From: Actinacidiphila guanduensis
Lineage (GTDB): Bacteria; Actinomycetota; Actinomycetes; Streptomycetales; Streptomycetaceae
Length of the DNA: 64,000 bases
Reading direction: 5' to 3'
Assembly: GCF_900103985.1 (NCBI RefSeq)
Contig: NZ_FNIE01000023.1
Location: 1 to 64,000 of the forward strand
Shown here one piece after another: positions 34,046-41,896 of the stretch (position 1 is the first letter of the stretch; each line of letters opens with the position of its first letter). The notes under the pieces were generated by a model that was not told where the DNA came from, did not search any database, and worked only from the letters and a program-made list of their open reading frames with translations. Both the position numbers and the translations under genes were made by a program.

Positions 34046-34076
34046 GTCTGCGGCCGTCTGCGGCCGTCTGCGGCCG
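34046..34076. repeat. Three tandem copies of a 10-bp repeat
   Basis: GTCTGCGGCC is repeated three times exactly in the 114-bp convergent gap between the sugar dehydrogenase and the LuxR/ATPase regulator, with a fourth copy starting GT. A likely length-variable locus. No other structure is evident in this gap. Confidence 0.85.
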
Positions 34077-34088
34077 TTCTCAGGCGGC

Positions 34089-37000
34089 TCAGCCCTCCGT
34101 GGCGACCAGCCGCAGCCGGTGGGCCAGCGCGGCGGCCTCGGTGCGGGTGGCGACCTGGAGCTTGGCGAGGATGTTCGAGACGTGGACGCTGGCCGTCTTC
34201 GGCGAGATGAACAGCTCCTCGGCGATCTGCCGGTTGGTGCGGCCCCGCGCCACCAGGTGCAGGACGTCCTTCTCACGGGCGGTCAGGTGCCAGGAGGCCG
34301 CGGGGTCCTCACCGGGGCCGGCCGCCGGGCCGGGCAGCAGCCGCGCCCGCTGGGCGACCTCGGCGACCGCGTCGGCGAGCGGCACCGCGCCGCTGCGGGT
34401 GGCCGCCTCCAGGGCCAGGCAGAACAGCCGCCCGGCGCTCTCGCGCACGTCCGGGCCGCCTCCCGCGGCCAGCAGCGCCTCCGCCCGCCGGGAGCGGATC
34501 TCGGCCAGCTGCAGCGGGCGCTCCTGCCCGGCGAAGGCCGTCTCGGCGGCCGCCCACAGCTGCGGGTCGCCGCCGGCCAGCGCGGCCTCGATCCAGCGGG
34601 CGTAGGCCTCGGTGAGGGCGGTGGGGCGGTCCAGGTCCGGCAGCACGGCGGCGACCGCGTCGGGGTCGACACGGGTGCCCAGCTCCAGGATCGGCCAGGC
34701 GTAGCGGGTGGTGCCCGGCGGGAAGCCCTCGGCGAGCGCGCCGTGCAGCTGCTCGCGGGCCTGCTCGGGGCGGTGCCGGCCGAGCGCGATGCGCAGTCCC
34801 AGCATCCGCAGGGGTATCCAGTGCTGCGGCTGGGTGTCGTGGCGCAGCGCCTCGGCGGCCGCGCCGTGGTGGGCTTCGGCGGCGTCCAGGTCGCCGGTGC
34901 CCACGGCGAGCAGGCCGAGTTGGAGGTGCACCCCGGCCCGCAGGAAGGGGCCGTCCACCGCCCGCAGCGCCTCGCCGGCCGGCTGGGCGGCCTCCTCGAA
35001 GCGGCCCATGGCGATCAGGGACTCCGCCTCGTTGGTGAGCAGCCAGGCGCGGGTGGCGTCGGAGACCTGGGTGCCGATCAGGCTCAGGCCGGTGCGGGCG
35101 GTCGCCACCGCCTCCACCGAGCGCCCGGCGCCCTCCAGGACGGACGCCAGGTTGCCGTGGACGCGGGCGGTCAGGCCGGGCATCCGCTGGTCGGCGACGA
35201 TCCGGCGGACCTCTTCGATCCCGGCGATGCCGCCCTCGATGTCGCCGTTGTCGGCCTGGAGGATGCCGAGGGTGAGGCGCGCGTGCAGTTCGGTGTCGCG
35301 CGAGCCGCTGCGGCGGGCCAGTTCCACGGCGTGCCGGGCGGTGGTGATGCCCTCGGTGCCGGACTTGTGGATCATGATCCAGCCGGCCACGTGGGCGAGC
35401 ACCTCGGCGTGCGCGGCGGAAGGCGGCAGGCCGCGGACGAGTTCGCGGGAGCGGGCCACCTCCTCCCAGCCGTCGCCGCGGCCGAGGTCCTCCACCAGCC
35501 GGGAGCGCAGCGACCAGAACCAGGCGGCACGCAACGGGTCGCCGCCGCCCTCGCGTTCGAGCAGCCGCAGCGCGCGGCGGGTGATGGTGAAGGCCCGCTC
35601 GCGCTCGCCGCCGAGCCGGGCGGCCACCGCGATCTCGGCGAGCAGGTCGAGGAAGACCAGCGGGGTGTCGGGGTCGCGCGCGGGGCACGGGTCCGGGGCG
35701 TCGGGGCCGCGGTCGTCCGCGGGGGTGTCGGGGCAGTACGCCTCGACGTGGTCGGCGGCGCGCAGGGCGGCGAGCACTTCCGGTGAGGCGTCGTCCCACA
35801 GTTCGAGGGCGCGCTCCAGCATCCGGTACTGCTCGGCGTAGGCGTGGCGGTCGCGGGCCTCGGCGGCGGCGCGCAGCACGGCGGGCAGCGCCTTCTGCGG
35901 GTCGTGGGCGGCGTACCAGTAGCTGGCCAGGCGGGCGGCGCGCTCGTCGGCGCGCACCAGCGTGGGATCGGCCTCGATCGCCTCGGCGTAGCGGCGGTTG
36001 ATCCGGCTGCGCTCGCCGGGCAGCAGGTCGTCGCCGACGGCCTCGCGAACCAGGGAGTGCCGGAAACGGTAGCCGTCGCCGCTGCCGGAGGGCAGCAGGA
36101 TGTTGGCGCCGACGGCGGTGCGCAGCGCGTCGAGCAGGTCGTCCTCGGCGAGCCCGGTGATCTTCTCCAGCAGCCGGTACTCCACGGTGTTGCCGCCCTC
36201 GGCGACGAACTTCGCGACGCGCTGGGCCGGCTCGGAGAGCGCCTCGACCCGCACCAGCAGCAGGTCGCGCAGCGAGTCGCTGATGGCGGTCGGGCAGCCG
36301 CCGCGGTAGCTGCAGGCCAGCTCCTCGACGAAGAAGGGGTTGCCGTCGGAGCGGGCGAACACCTCGTCCACCCGGGCCTCGTCGGGCGGCCCGGACAGGA
36401 TCGAGGCGAGCTGGCGGCGCACCTCGTCGCGGGTGAAGCGGGCCAGCTCCACCCGCTCCACGGTGCGCAGCCGGTCGGTCTCGGCGAGGAAGGGGCGCAA
36501 GGGGTGGCGGCGGTGGATGTCGTCGCTGCGGTAGGTGGCCGCGACCACCACCCGGCACCGCTGGAGCGAGCGGAACAGGTAGGACAGCAGCTCGCGGGTG
36601 GAGCGGTCGGCCCAGTGCAGGTCCTCCACGACGACGACCAGGGTGCGCTCGGCGCCCAGCCGCTCCAGCATGCGGGCGGTCAGCTCGAACAGCCGCACCC
36701 GGCCGTCCTCGTCGTGCACCCCGCGGTGGGCGGCGGTGCCGGGGCCCAGCTCGGGCAGCAGGCGGGCGAGTTCGGCCTCCTGGCCCGCCACCGCCGCGGT
36801 CAGCTCGGCGCCGAGCTTGCGGTACAGGTGCCGCAGCGCGGTGGAGACCGGCGCGAACGGAAGGCCGTCCGCGCCGATCTCCACGCAGCCGCCCACGGCG
36901 ACGACGGCCCCCGTCGTGCGCGCCGCCGCCAGGAACTCCTCGACCAGGCGGGTTTTGCCGATCCCCGCCTCGCCGCCGATGAGCACGGCCTGCGGCTCGC

Positions 37001-37145
37001 AGCCGTCGGCCGCGGCCAGGACGGCGGACAGCTTCCTCAGCTCGGCGCCGCGGCCGATGAACTCCGGGCTGAGGCTCTGCGTCTGCACGCTGCCGAGCAT
37101 GGCACGCCCGGGGCGCGGCGCGACAGCGATTACCGGCGCGGTCAC
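34089..37145 (-). CDS. LuxR-family regulator with AAA ATPase domain (LAL type), 1018 aa
   Basis: Large ATP-binding transcription regulator. The N-terminal ATPase has Walker A GGEAGIGKT (57-65) and Walker B TLVVVVEDLHWAD (about 168-180). A long helical TPR-like middle region follows (about 400-930). The C-terminal LuxR HTH is LTAREKDVLHLVARGRTNRQIAEELFISPKTASVHVSNIL (about 950-990). The family often controls secondary metabolism or sugar use; the target here is unknown. The GTG at 37145 overlaps the stop codon of the small upstream gene as GTGA, which supports it; an ATG at 37100 (MLGSVQTQ) is an alternative. An MMPL exporter lies upstream on the same strand, beyond a short gap. Confidence 0.93.
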   Translation of the reverse strand: MTAPVIAVAPRPGRAMLGSVQTQSLSPEFIGRGAELRKLSAVLAAADGCEPQAVLIGGEAGIGKTRLVEEFLAAARTTGAVVAVGGCVEIGADGLPFAPVSTALRHLYRKLGAELTAAVAGQEAELARLLPELGPGTAAHRGVHDEDGRVRLFELTARMLERLGAERTLVVVVEDLHWADRSTRELLSYLFRSLQRCRVVVAATYRSDDIHRRHPLRPFLAETDRLRTVERVELARFTRDEVRRQLASILSGPPDEARVDEVFARSDGNPFFVEELACSYRGGCPTAISDSLRDLLLVRVEALSEPAQRVAKFVAEGGNTVEYRLLEKITGLAEDDLLDALRTAVGANILLPSGSGDGYRFRHSLVREAVGDDLLPGERSRINRRYAEAIEADPTLVRADERAARLASYWYAAHDPQKALPAVLRAAAEARDRHAYAEQYRMLERALELWDDASPEVLAALRAADHVEAYCPDTPADDRGPDAPDPCPARDPDTPLVFLDLLAEIAVAARLGGERERAFTITRRALRLLEREGGGDPLRAAWFWSLRSRLVEDLGRGDGWEEVARSRELVRGLPPSAAHAEVLAHVAGWIMIHKSGTEGITTARHAVELARRSGSRDTELHARLTLGILQADNGDIEGGIAGIEEVRRIVADQRMPGLTARVHGNLASVLEGAGRSVEAVATARTGLSLIGTQVSDATRAWLLTNEAESLIAMGRFEEAAQPAGEALRAVDGPFLRAGVHLQLGLLAVGTGDLDAAEAHHGAAAEALRHDTQPQHWIPLRMLGLRIALGRHRPEQAREQLHGALAEGFPPGTTRYAWPILELGTRVDPDAVAAVLPDLDRPTALTEAYARWIEAALAGGDPQLWAAAETAFAGQERPLQLAEIRSRRAEALLAAGGGPDVRESAGRLFCLALEAATRSGAVPLADAVAEVAQRARLLPGPAAGPGEDPAASWHLTAREKDVLHLVARGRTNRQIAEELFISPKTASVHVSNILAKLQVATRTEAAALAHRLRLVATEG

Positions 37146-37444
37146 GCCGCGCCCCGCGGGCGCGGGTGCGCCCGGCCGAGCAGACCGGCGCGCCGGGGCC
37201 GGGACGGCGCGGCGGCCTCGAAAGCGGGGGCAGCAGGGGCAGCCTCGGACGCGGGGGAAGGCGCAGATGCCGGGGAGGCCGGGGAAGGGGCCTCCCCGGC
37301 GTCCGTGCGCTCCGCGGCCCGCACCCGCCGCGCCCCGGCACGGGACCCGCGCGCGGCGGCCTGGGCGTCGCGGGCCAGCCGCCAGCCGGCGGCGCGGCGC
37401 TGCAGCTCGGCCCGGCGCAACTCATCCATCTCATGGGCGAACAT
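37142..37444 (-). CDS. Small basic protein, 100 aa, coupled to the LuxR/ATPase regulator
   Basis: Not recognised as a named family. It starts MFAHEMDELRRAELQRRAAGWRLARDAQAAARG, an Arg-rich amphipathic helix about 35 residues long, then an Ala/Ser/Pro/Glu-rich disordered region, ending RAGLLGRAHPRPRGAA. The ATG at 37444 has GGGAG 8 bases upstream. Its stop overlaps the start of the LAL gene by 4 bases (GTGA), so the two are translated together. Short proteins with this MDELRRAELQRRAAGWRLA-type start are common in streptomycetes in my experience. A regulatory partner role is only inferred from the coupling. Confidence 0.65.
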   Translation of the reverse strand: MFAHEMDELRRAELQRRAAGWRLARDAQAAARGSRAGARRVRAAERTDAGEAPSPASPASAPSPASEAAPAAPAFEAAAPSRPRRAGLLGRAHPRPRGAA

Positions 37445-37625
37445 CACGGTTACTCCCTGGGAAGTCATCGTTTTCCGATGACCCAAGGCTCGTTTCCCAG
37501 GGGGGTGATCCGCATCGGGCACCTTCCCGAACTTCCGCACCCCGCAAGCAGCCCGGGGCCGCCTAAGGCACCGCGACCGGCGCTCTGAGGGGGCCTTAGA
37601 CGCCCTCGCCGGAACGGGGTACCGG

Positions 37626-37658
37626 CCCCAGACCGGCCCCAGACCGGCCTCAGACCGG
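37626..37658. repeat. 11-bp tandem repeat at the 3' end of the MMPL gene
   Basis: CCCCAGACCGG CCCCAGACCGG CCTCAGACCGG: three head-to-tail units; the third contains the MMPL stop codon (37650-37652, minus strand). Slippage here would change the extreme C-terminus or the spacer. Confidence 0.85.
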
Positions 37659-39935
37659 CACCGCCCGGTCGGCCGGGTCCTCAGGCGTGCCGGTCGCGGC
37701 CGGCCGCCGGGCGCCCGCGAGCAGGTCCAGGGCCGGGTCGAGCGGGGGCGGCGCGGGCAGGGCCGGGCGCGGCGCCTCGATGCTCAGCCGCGGCAGCCTG
37801 CGCTCCAGCCAGCCCGGCAGCCACCAGTTGGCGGGGCCGAGCAGGTGCATCAGGGCGGGCACCAGCAGGGTGCGCAGCACGAAGGCGTCCAGCGCGACCG
37901 CCGAGGCCAGCCCGATGCCGAACATCGCGATGACCCGGTCGCCGCTGAGCACGAAGGCGAGGAAGACCGCGATCATGATCACCGCGGCGGAGTTGATCAC
38001 CCGGCTGGTCTCGGCGAGCCCGACCCGTACCGCCCGGCAGTTGTCACCGGTCGCGCGCCACTCCTCGTACATCCGGCTGACCAGGAAGACCTGGTAGTCC
38101 ATCGAGAGCCCGAAGAGCACCGAGACCATGATCACCGGCAGGAAGGGCTCGATCGGGCCGGCCCGGCCCAGCCCCAGCCACTCGCTGCCCCAGCCCCACT
38201 GGAAGATCGCCGTCACCACCCCGAAGGAGGAGGCGACGGCGGCGATGTTCATCACGGCGGCCTTGACCGGCACACCGATCGAGCGGAAGGCGAGCAGCAG
38301 CAGGACGCAGCCGAGCCCGACCACGCAGCCGACGAAGAGGGGGAGCTTGCCGACCACCACGCCGGCGAAGTCGTCGTAGCTGGCCGTGGCGCCGCCGACG
38401 TACACCTTCAGGCCGGTGCCGTGCTCGGCGGCCGGCAGCACCTGGTCGCGCAGGGTGCGCACCAGCGCGGAGGTGGCGGTGGACTGCGGCGAGCTGTCGG
38501 GGACGACGGTGACGACGCCGGTGGTGCGGGAGGGGTCGAAGGCGGCGGCGCTGACCGAGGCGACGCCGGGGGTGTGCCGCAGCGTCCGCGGAAGGTCGTC
38601 CAGGGCGACCACCGCGCGGGCCCCGGAGGTGCTGGCGACCAGGGTGAGCGGGCCGTTGGTACCGGGCCCGAAGCCCTGGGCGACCAGGTCGTACGCCTTG
38701 CGGGTGGTCGATCCCGCGGGGTCGTTGCCCTGGTCGGCGGTGCCGAGGTGCAGGGCGAAGGTGGGCAGGGCGAGCACGAGCATCACGGCGGCGGCGAGCC
38801 CGGCGAGCACCCGGGGGTGGCGTTCGACGAAGGCGGACCAGCGGGCGGCGGCCCCGTGCGGGGGCGCGGCCTGCGGCCCGCCGTCCGCCCGCACCGGCGG
38901 CTCCTCGCCCGCCGCGAGCGCCCGCCGCTCCCGGCGGGACAGGGCGCGCATGCCGATCAGGCCGAGCAGGGCGGGCAGCAGCGTCACCGCGGCGGCGACC
39001 GTGAGCAGCACGGTGAGCGCGGAGGCGACGGCCACCCCGTTGAGGAAGTCCAGCCGCAGGATCAGCATGCCGAGCAGGGCCGTGCACACCGTGCCGCCGG
39101 CGAAGACCACCGCTCTGCCGGTGGTGGCCACGGCCTGCTCGGCGGCCGCGGCGACGGACAGGCCCGCCTTGAGGCCCCTGCGGTGCCGGGTGACGAGGAA
39201 GAGCGCGTAGTCGATGCCGACACCGAGGCCGATGAGCATGCCGAGCATGGGCGCGAAGTCGGCCACGGTCATGCCGTGGCCGAGCAGCACCGTGCCCATG
39301 TAGGCGGTGCCGCAGCCCATCAGGGCGGTGGCGATGGGCAGCAGCATGGCGGCGAAGGAGCCGAAGGCGACCAGCAGCACCACGGCGGCCACCGCGACCC
39401 CGACGGCCTCCGACAGATGGGCGCCGGCCGACTCGGTGCTGCCGACGGCGGCGCCGCCCAACTCGACCTCCAGGCCCGGGCGGTCGGCGGCCTTCGCGGT
39501 GTCCACCAGGGCCTGGGCCTGGGCGCGGCCGATGCTGTCGGCGTCGGTGGCGTAGTCGACGGTGGCGTACGCGGTACGGCCGTCCCGGCTGACCTGGTCC
39601 GCGCCCGCGGCGCCGTAGGGCCCGGTCACGGAGGTGACGCCGGGCAGGGTGCGGGCGTGGTCGAGGACGCGGGCCATGTCCTGCTCGACGGCGGCCGCCC
39701 GCACGCTGCCGTGCGCGGTGTGCCAGACGATCGTCTCGGAGTCGCCGGCCTGGCCGGGGAACGCCTCCTGCAGCAGCGCGGCGGCGCGGCCGGACTCGGT
39801 GTGCGGGGCGTCGTACCGGTGCGAGTAGGACGACCCGGCGGCGGCCGCGGCGGCGGTCAGGCCCAGCAGCACAGCCACCCACAGGAGGACGACGGTGAGG
39901 CGGCGGTGCAGACACCACCTGGCGAGTACGGCCAT
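37650..39935 (-). CDS. MMPL/RND-family membrane transporter, 761 aa
   Basis: Proton-driven exporter of the MMPL class, likely for lipids, hydrophobic drugs or metabolites. The usual layout is present: TM1 at LTVVLLWVAVLLGLTAAAAA; an external loop (YSHRYDAPHTESGRAAALLQEAFPG); a five-helix block with GHGMTVADFAPMLGMLIGLGVGIDYALFLVTRHR (proton-relay Asp-Tyr motif); a cytoplasmic linker; a second external loop; and a second block with MVSVLFGLSMDYQVFLVSRMYEEW and VFLAFVLSGDRVIAMFGIGLASAVALDAFVLRTLLVPALM. Roughly 11-12 TM segments. ATG start. No adjacent substrate-synthesis genes. Possibly under the neighbouring LAL regulator, but transcripts run the same way with 200 bases between. Confidence 0.93.
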   Translation of the reverse strand: MAVLARWCLHRRLTVVLLWVAVLLGLTAAAAAAGSSYSHRYDAPHTESGRAAALLQEAFPGQAGDSETIVWHTAHGSVRAAAVEQDMARVLDHARTLPGVTSVTGPYGAAGADQVSRDGRTAYATVDYATDADSIGRAQAQALVDTAKAADRPGLEVELGGAAVGSTESAGAHLSEAVGVAVAAVVLLVAFGSFAAMLLPIATALMGCGTAYMGTVLLGHGMTVADFAPMLGMLIGLGVGIDYALFLVTRHRRGLKAGLSVAAAAEQAVATTGRAVVFAGGTVCTALLGMLILRLDFLNGVAVASALTVLLTVAAAVTLLPALLGLIGMRALSRRERRALAAGEEPPVRADGGPQAAPPHGAAARWSAFVERHPRVLAGLAAAVMLVLALPTFALHLGTADQGNDPAGSTTRKAYDLVAQGFGPGTNGPLTLVASTSGARAVVALDDLPRTLRHTPGVASVSAAAFDPSRTTGVVTVVPDSSPQSTATSALVRTLRDQVLPAAEHGTGLKVYVGGATASYDDFAGVVVGKLPLFVGCVVGLGCVLLLLAFRSIGVPVKAAVMNIAAVASSFGVVTAIFQWGWGSEWLGLGRAGPIEPFLPVIMVSVLFGLSMDYQVFLVSRMYEEWRATGDNCRAVRVGLAETSRVINSAAVIMIAVFLAFVLSGDRVIAMFGIGLASAVALDAFVLRTLLVPALMHLLGPANWWLPGWLERRLPRLSIEAPRPALPAPPPLDPALDLLAGARRPAATGTPEDPADRAVPV

Positions 39936-40034
39936 TCCGCGGGAACCCCTGTGCTAGACGTCCCCGACACTCTGCCAGGAGAAAGTGATCCTTTGCCGCT
40001 TTCGTGCTTCTCCTCACAAGTGTCCGGAAAAGAT

Positions 40035-40068
40035 AAGGAGCGGCACCCCGCGAAGGGTGCCGCTCCTT
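40035..40068 (-). terminator. Terminator of the gatCAB operon
   Basis: AAGGAGCGGCACCC pairs perfectly with GGGTGCCGCTCCTT (14 bp), loop CGCGAA, starting 35 bases after the gatB stop; on the minus strand it is followed by ATCTTTTCC. A clear factor-independent terminator. Confidence 0.92.
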
Positions 40069-40102
40069 GGATTCCCTGCCTTCGGCGGGATCTGGCGCCG
40101 GG

Positions 40103-41605
40103 TCAGCCCTGCAGCTTCTCCAGCACCAGCTCGCGGACCCGCTTGGCGTCGGCCTGGCCGCGGGTGAGCTTCATCACCGCGCCGATCAGGGCGCCGGCCG
40201 CGGCCAGGTTGCCGCCGCGGATCTTGTCGGCGACCGCCGCGTTGTCCGCGATGGCCTGGTCGACGGCCGCGTTCAGCGCGCCCTCGTCGGAGACGACCTT
40301 CAGGCCGCGCTTCTCCACCACCCGGTCGGGGTCGCCCTCGCCGGCCAGCACGCCCTCGATGACCTGCCGGGCGAGCTTGTCGTTGAGCTCGCCGGCCGCC
40401 ACCAGCGCGGAGATCCGGGCCACCTGCTGCGGGGTGATCGCCACCTCGGACAGCTCCACCCCGGCCTCGTTGGCGTGCCGGGCCAGCTCGCCCATCCACC
40501 ACTTGCGGGCCGAGGCGGCGTCCGCGCCGGCGTCGATGGTGGCCGTGATCAGGTCGATGGCACCGGCGTTGAGGGCGGACTGCATCTCGAAGTCGGAGAT
40601 GCCCCACTCCTTCTTCAGCCGCTCCCGGCGGGCCAGCGGCAGCTCGGGCAGCGAGCCGCGCAGCTCCTCCACCCACTCCCGCGGCGGGGCGATCGGCACC
40701 AGGTCGGGCTCGGGGAAGTACCGGTAGTCCTCGGCCTCCTCCTTGATCCGGCCGGAGGTGGTGGAGCCGTCCTCCTCGTGGAAGTGCCGGGTCTCCTGCA
40801 CGATGGTGCCGCCCGAGGAGAGCACGGCGGCGTGCCGCTGGATCTCGAACCGGGCCGCGCGCTCCACGCTGCGCAGGGAGTTGACGTTCTTGGTCTCGCT
40901 GCGGGTGCCGAACTTCTTCTCCCCCAGCGGGCGCAGCGACAGGTTGACGTCGCAGCGCAGCTGGCCCATCTCCATCCGGGCCTCGGAGACCCCGAGCGCG
41001 CGGATCAGCTCGCGCAGCTCGGCGACGTACGCCCGGGCCACCTCGGGGGCGCGCGCGCCCGCGCCCTCGATCGGCTTGGTGACGATCTCGATCAGCGGGA
41101 TGCCGGCCCGGTTGTAGTCCAGCAGCGAGTGCGAGGCGCCGTGGATGCGGCCGGTGGCACCGCCGATGTGGGTGGACTTGCCGGTGTCCTCCTCCATGTG
41201 GGCGCGCTCGATGTGCACCCGGAAGACCTCGCCGTCCTCCAACTGGACGTCCAGGTAGCCGTTGTACGCGATCGGCTCGTCGTACTGCGAGGTCTGGAAG
41301 TTCTTCGGCATGTCCGGGTAGAAGTAGTTCTTCCGGGCGAACCGGCACCACTGCGCGATCTCGCAGTTGAGCGCCAGACCGATCCTGATCGCGGACTCCA
41401 CGCCGCTCTCGTTGACCACCGGCAGTGCGCCGGGCAGGCCGAGGCAGGTCGGGCAGGTCTGCGAGTTGGGCTCGGCGCCCAGCGCGGTGGAGCAGCCGCA
41501 GAACATCTTGGTCCTGGTGCCGAGCTCGACGTGGACCTCCAGGCCCATCACCGGGTCGTACGACGCCAGCGCGTCCTCGTAGGACAGCAGATCCGTGACG
41601 GTCAC
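40103..41605 (-). CDS. gatB: Asp/Glu-tRNA amidotransferase subunit B, 500 aa
   Basis: Kinase-like subunit that phosphorylates the misacylated Glu (or Asp) on tRNA before amidation. Motifs in order: YDPVMGLEVHVELGTRTKMFCGCST (N-terminal, with a Zn-type Cys pair continuing as QTCPTCLGLPG), RKNYFYPDMPKNFQTSQYDEPI, ERAHMEEDTGKS, LLDYNRAGIPLIEIVTKP and RCDVNLSLRPLG. The C-terminal YqeY-like tail (about 350-500) grips the tRNA. Full length; the ATG (MTVTDLLSYEDA) is 31 bases after the small membrane-protein gene. Last gene of the operon. Works with GltX (6225-7724) to make Gln-tRNA. Confidence 0.97.
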   Translation of the reverse strand: MTVTDLLSYEDALASYDPVMGLEVHVELGTRTKMFCGCSTALGAEPNSQTCPTCLGLPGALPVVNESGVESAIRIGLALNCEIAQWCRFARKNYFYPDMPKNFQTSQYDEPIAYNGYLDVQLEDGEVFRVHIERAHMEEDTGKSTHIGGATGRIHGASHSLLDYNRAGIPLIEIVTKPIEGAGARAPEVARAYVAELRELIRALGVSEARMEMGQLRCDVNLSLRPLGEKKFGTRSETKNVNSLRSVERAARFEIQRHAAVLSSGGTIVQETRHFHEEDGSTTSGRIKEEAEDYRYFPEPDLVPIAPPREWVEELRGSLPELPLARRERLKKEWGISDFEMQSALNAGAIDLITATIDAGADAASARKWWMGELARHANEAGVELSEVAITPQQVARISALVAAGELNDKLARQVIEGVLAGEGDPDRVVEKRGLKVVSDEGALNAAVDQAIADNAAVADKIRGGNLAAAGALIGAVMKLTRGQADAKRVRELVLEKLQG

Positions 41606-41635
41606 TTTTCGCTCTACCTCTTCGTCTCCGGCCGG

Positions 41636-41896
41636 TCAGCCGCTGAGGCTGTCGTCGTTGGCCCTGCGCAGCTCGCGGACGAGCAGCACGATGCCGGTGG
41701 TCACCACGGCGGCCCGCAGCAGGGCGTCGACCAGCTGCAGCGTGTCGTCCTCGGCGCGGGCGGCGCGGACCTTCTTCACGGCGGTGAAGCCGCTGAACAG
41801 CGAGGTGCCGATGGACAGGTACGTGCCGCCCTTGCCCTTGCCGCTCTTCTCGCCCTTGTCCGTGGTCTTCGCGGTGGACTTCTTGTCGGTGGTCAC
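41636..41896 (-). CDS. Small membrane protein, 86 aa, embedded in the gatCAB operon
   Basis: Function unknown. The N-terminus is Lys/Thr-rich and charged (TTDKKSTAKTTDKGEKSGKGKGG), then TYLSIGTSLFSGFTAVKKVRAA. A single hydrophobic helix, LLRAAVVTTGIVLLV, lies about residues 60-75, and the end is RELRRANDDSLSG. It probably anchors to the membrane with a basic cytoplasmic tail. The GTG start overlaps the gatA stop by 4 bases (GTGA), giving strong translational coupling; gatB follows after 30 bases. A gene in this slot is conserved in streptomycetes as far as I recall. A role in tethering or regulating the amidotransferase is speculation. Confidence 0.8.
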   Translation of the reverse strand: MTTDKKSTAKTTDKGEKSGKGKGGTYLSIGTSLFSGFTAVKKVRAARAEDDTLQLVDALLRAAVVTTGIVLLVRELRRANDDSLSG

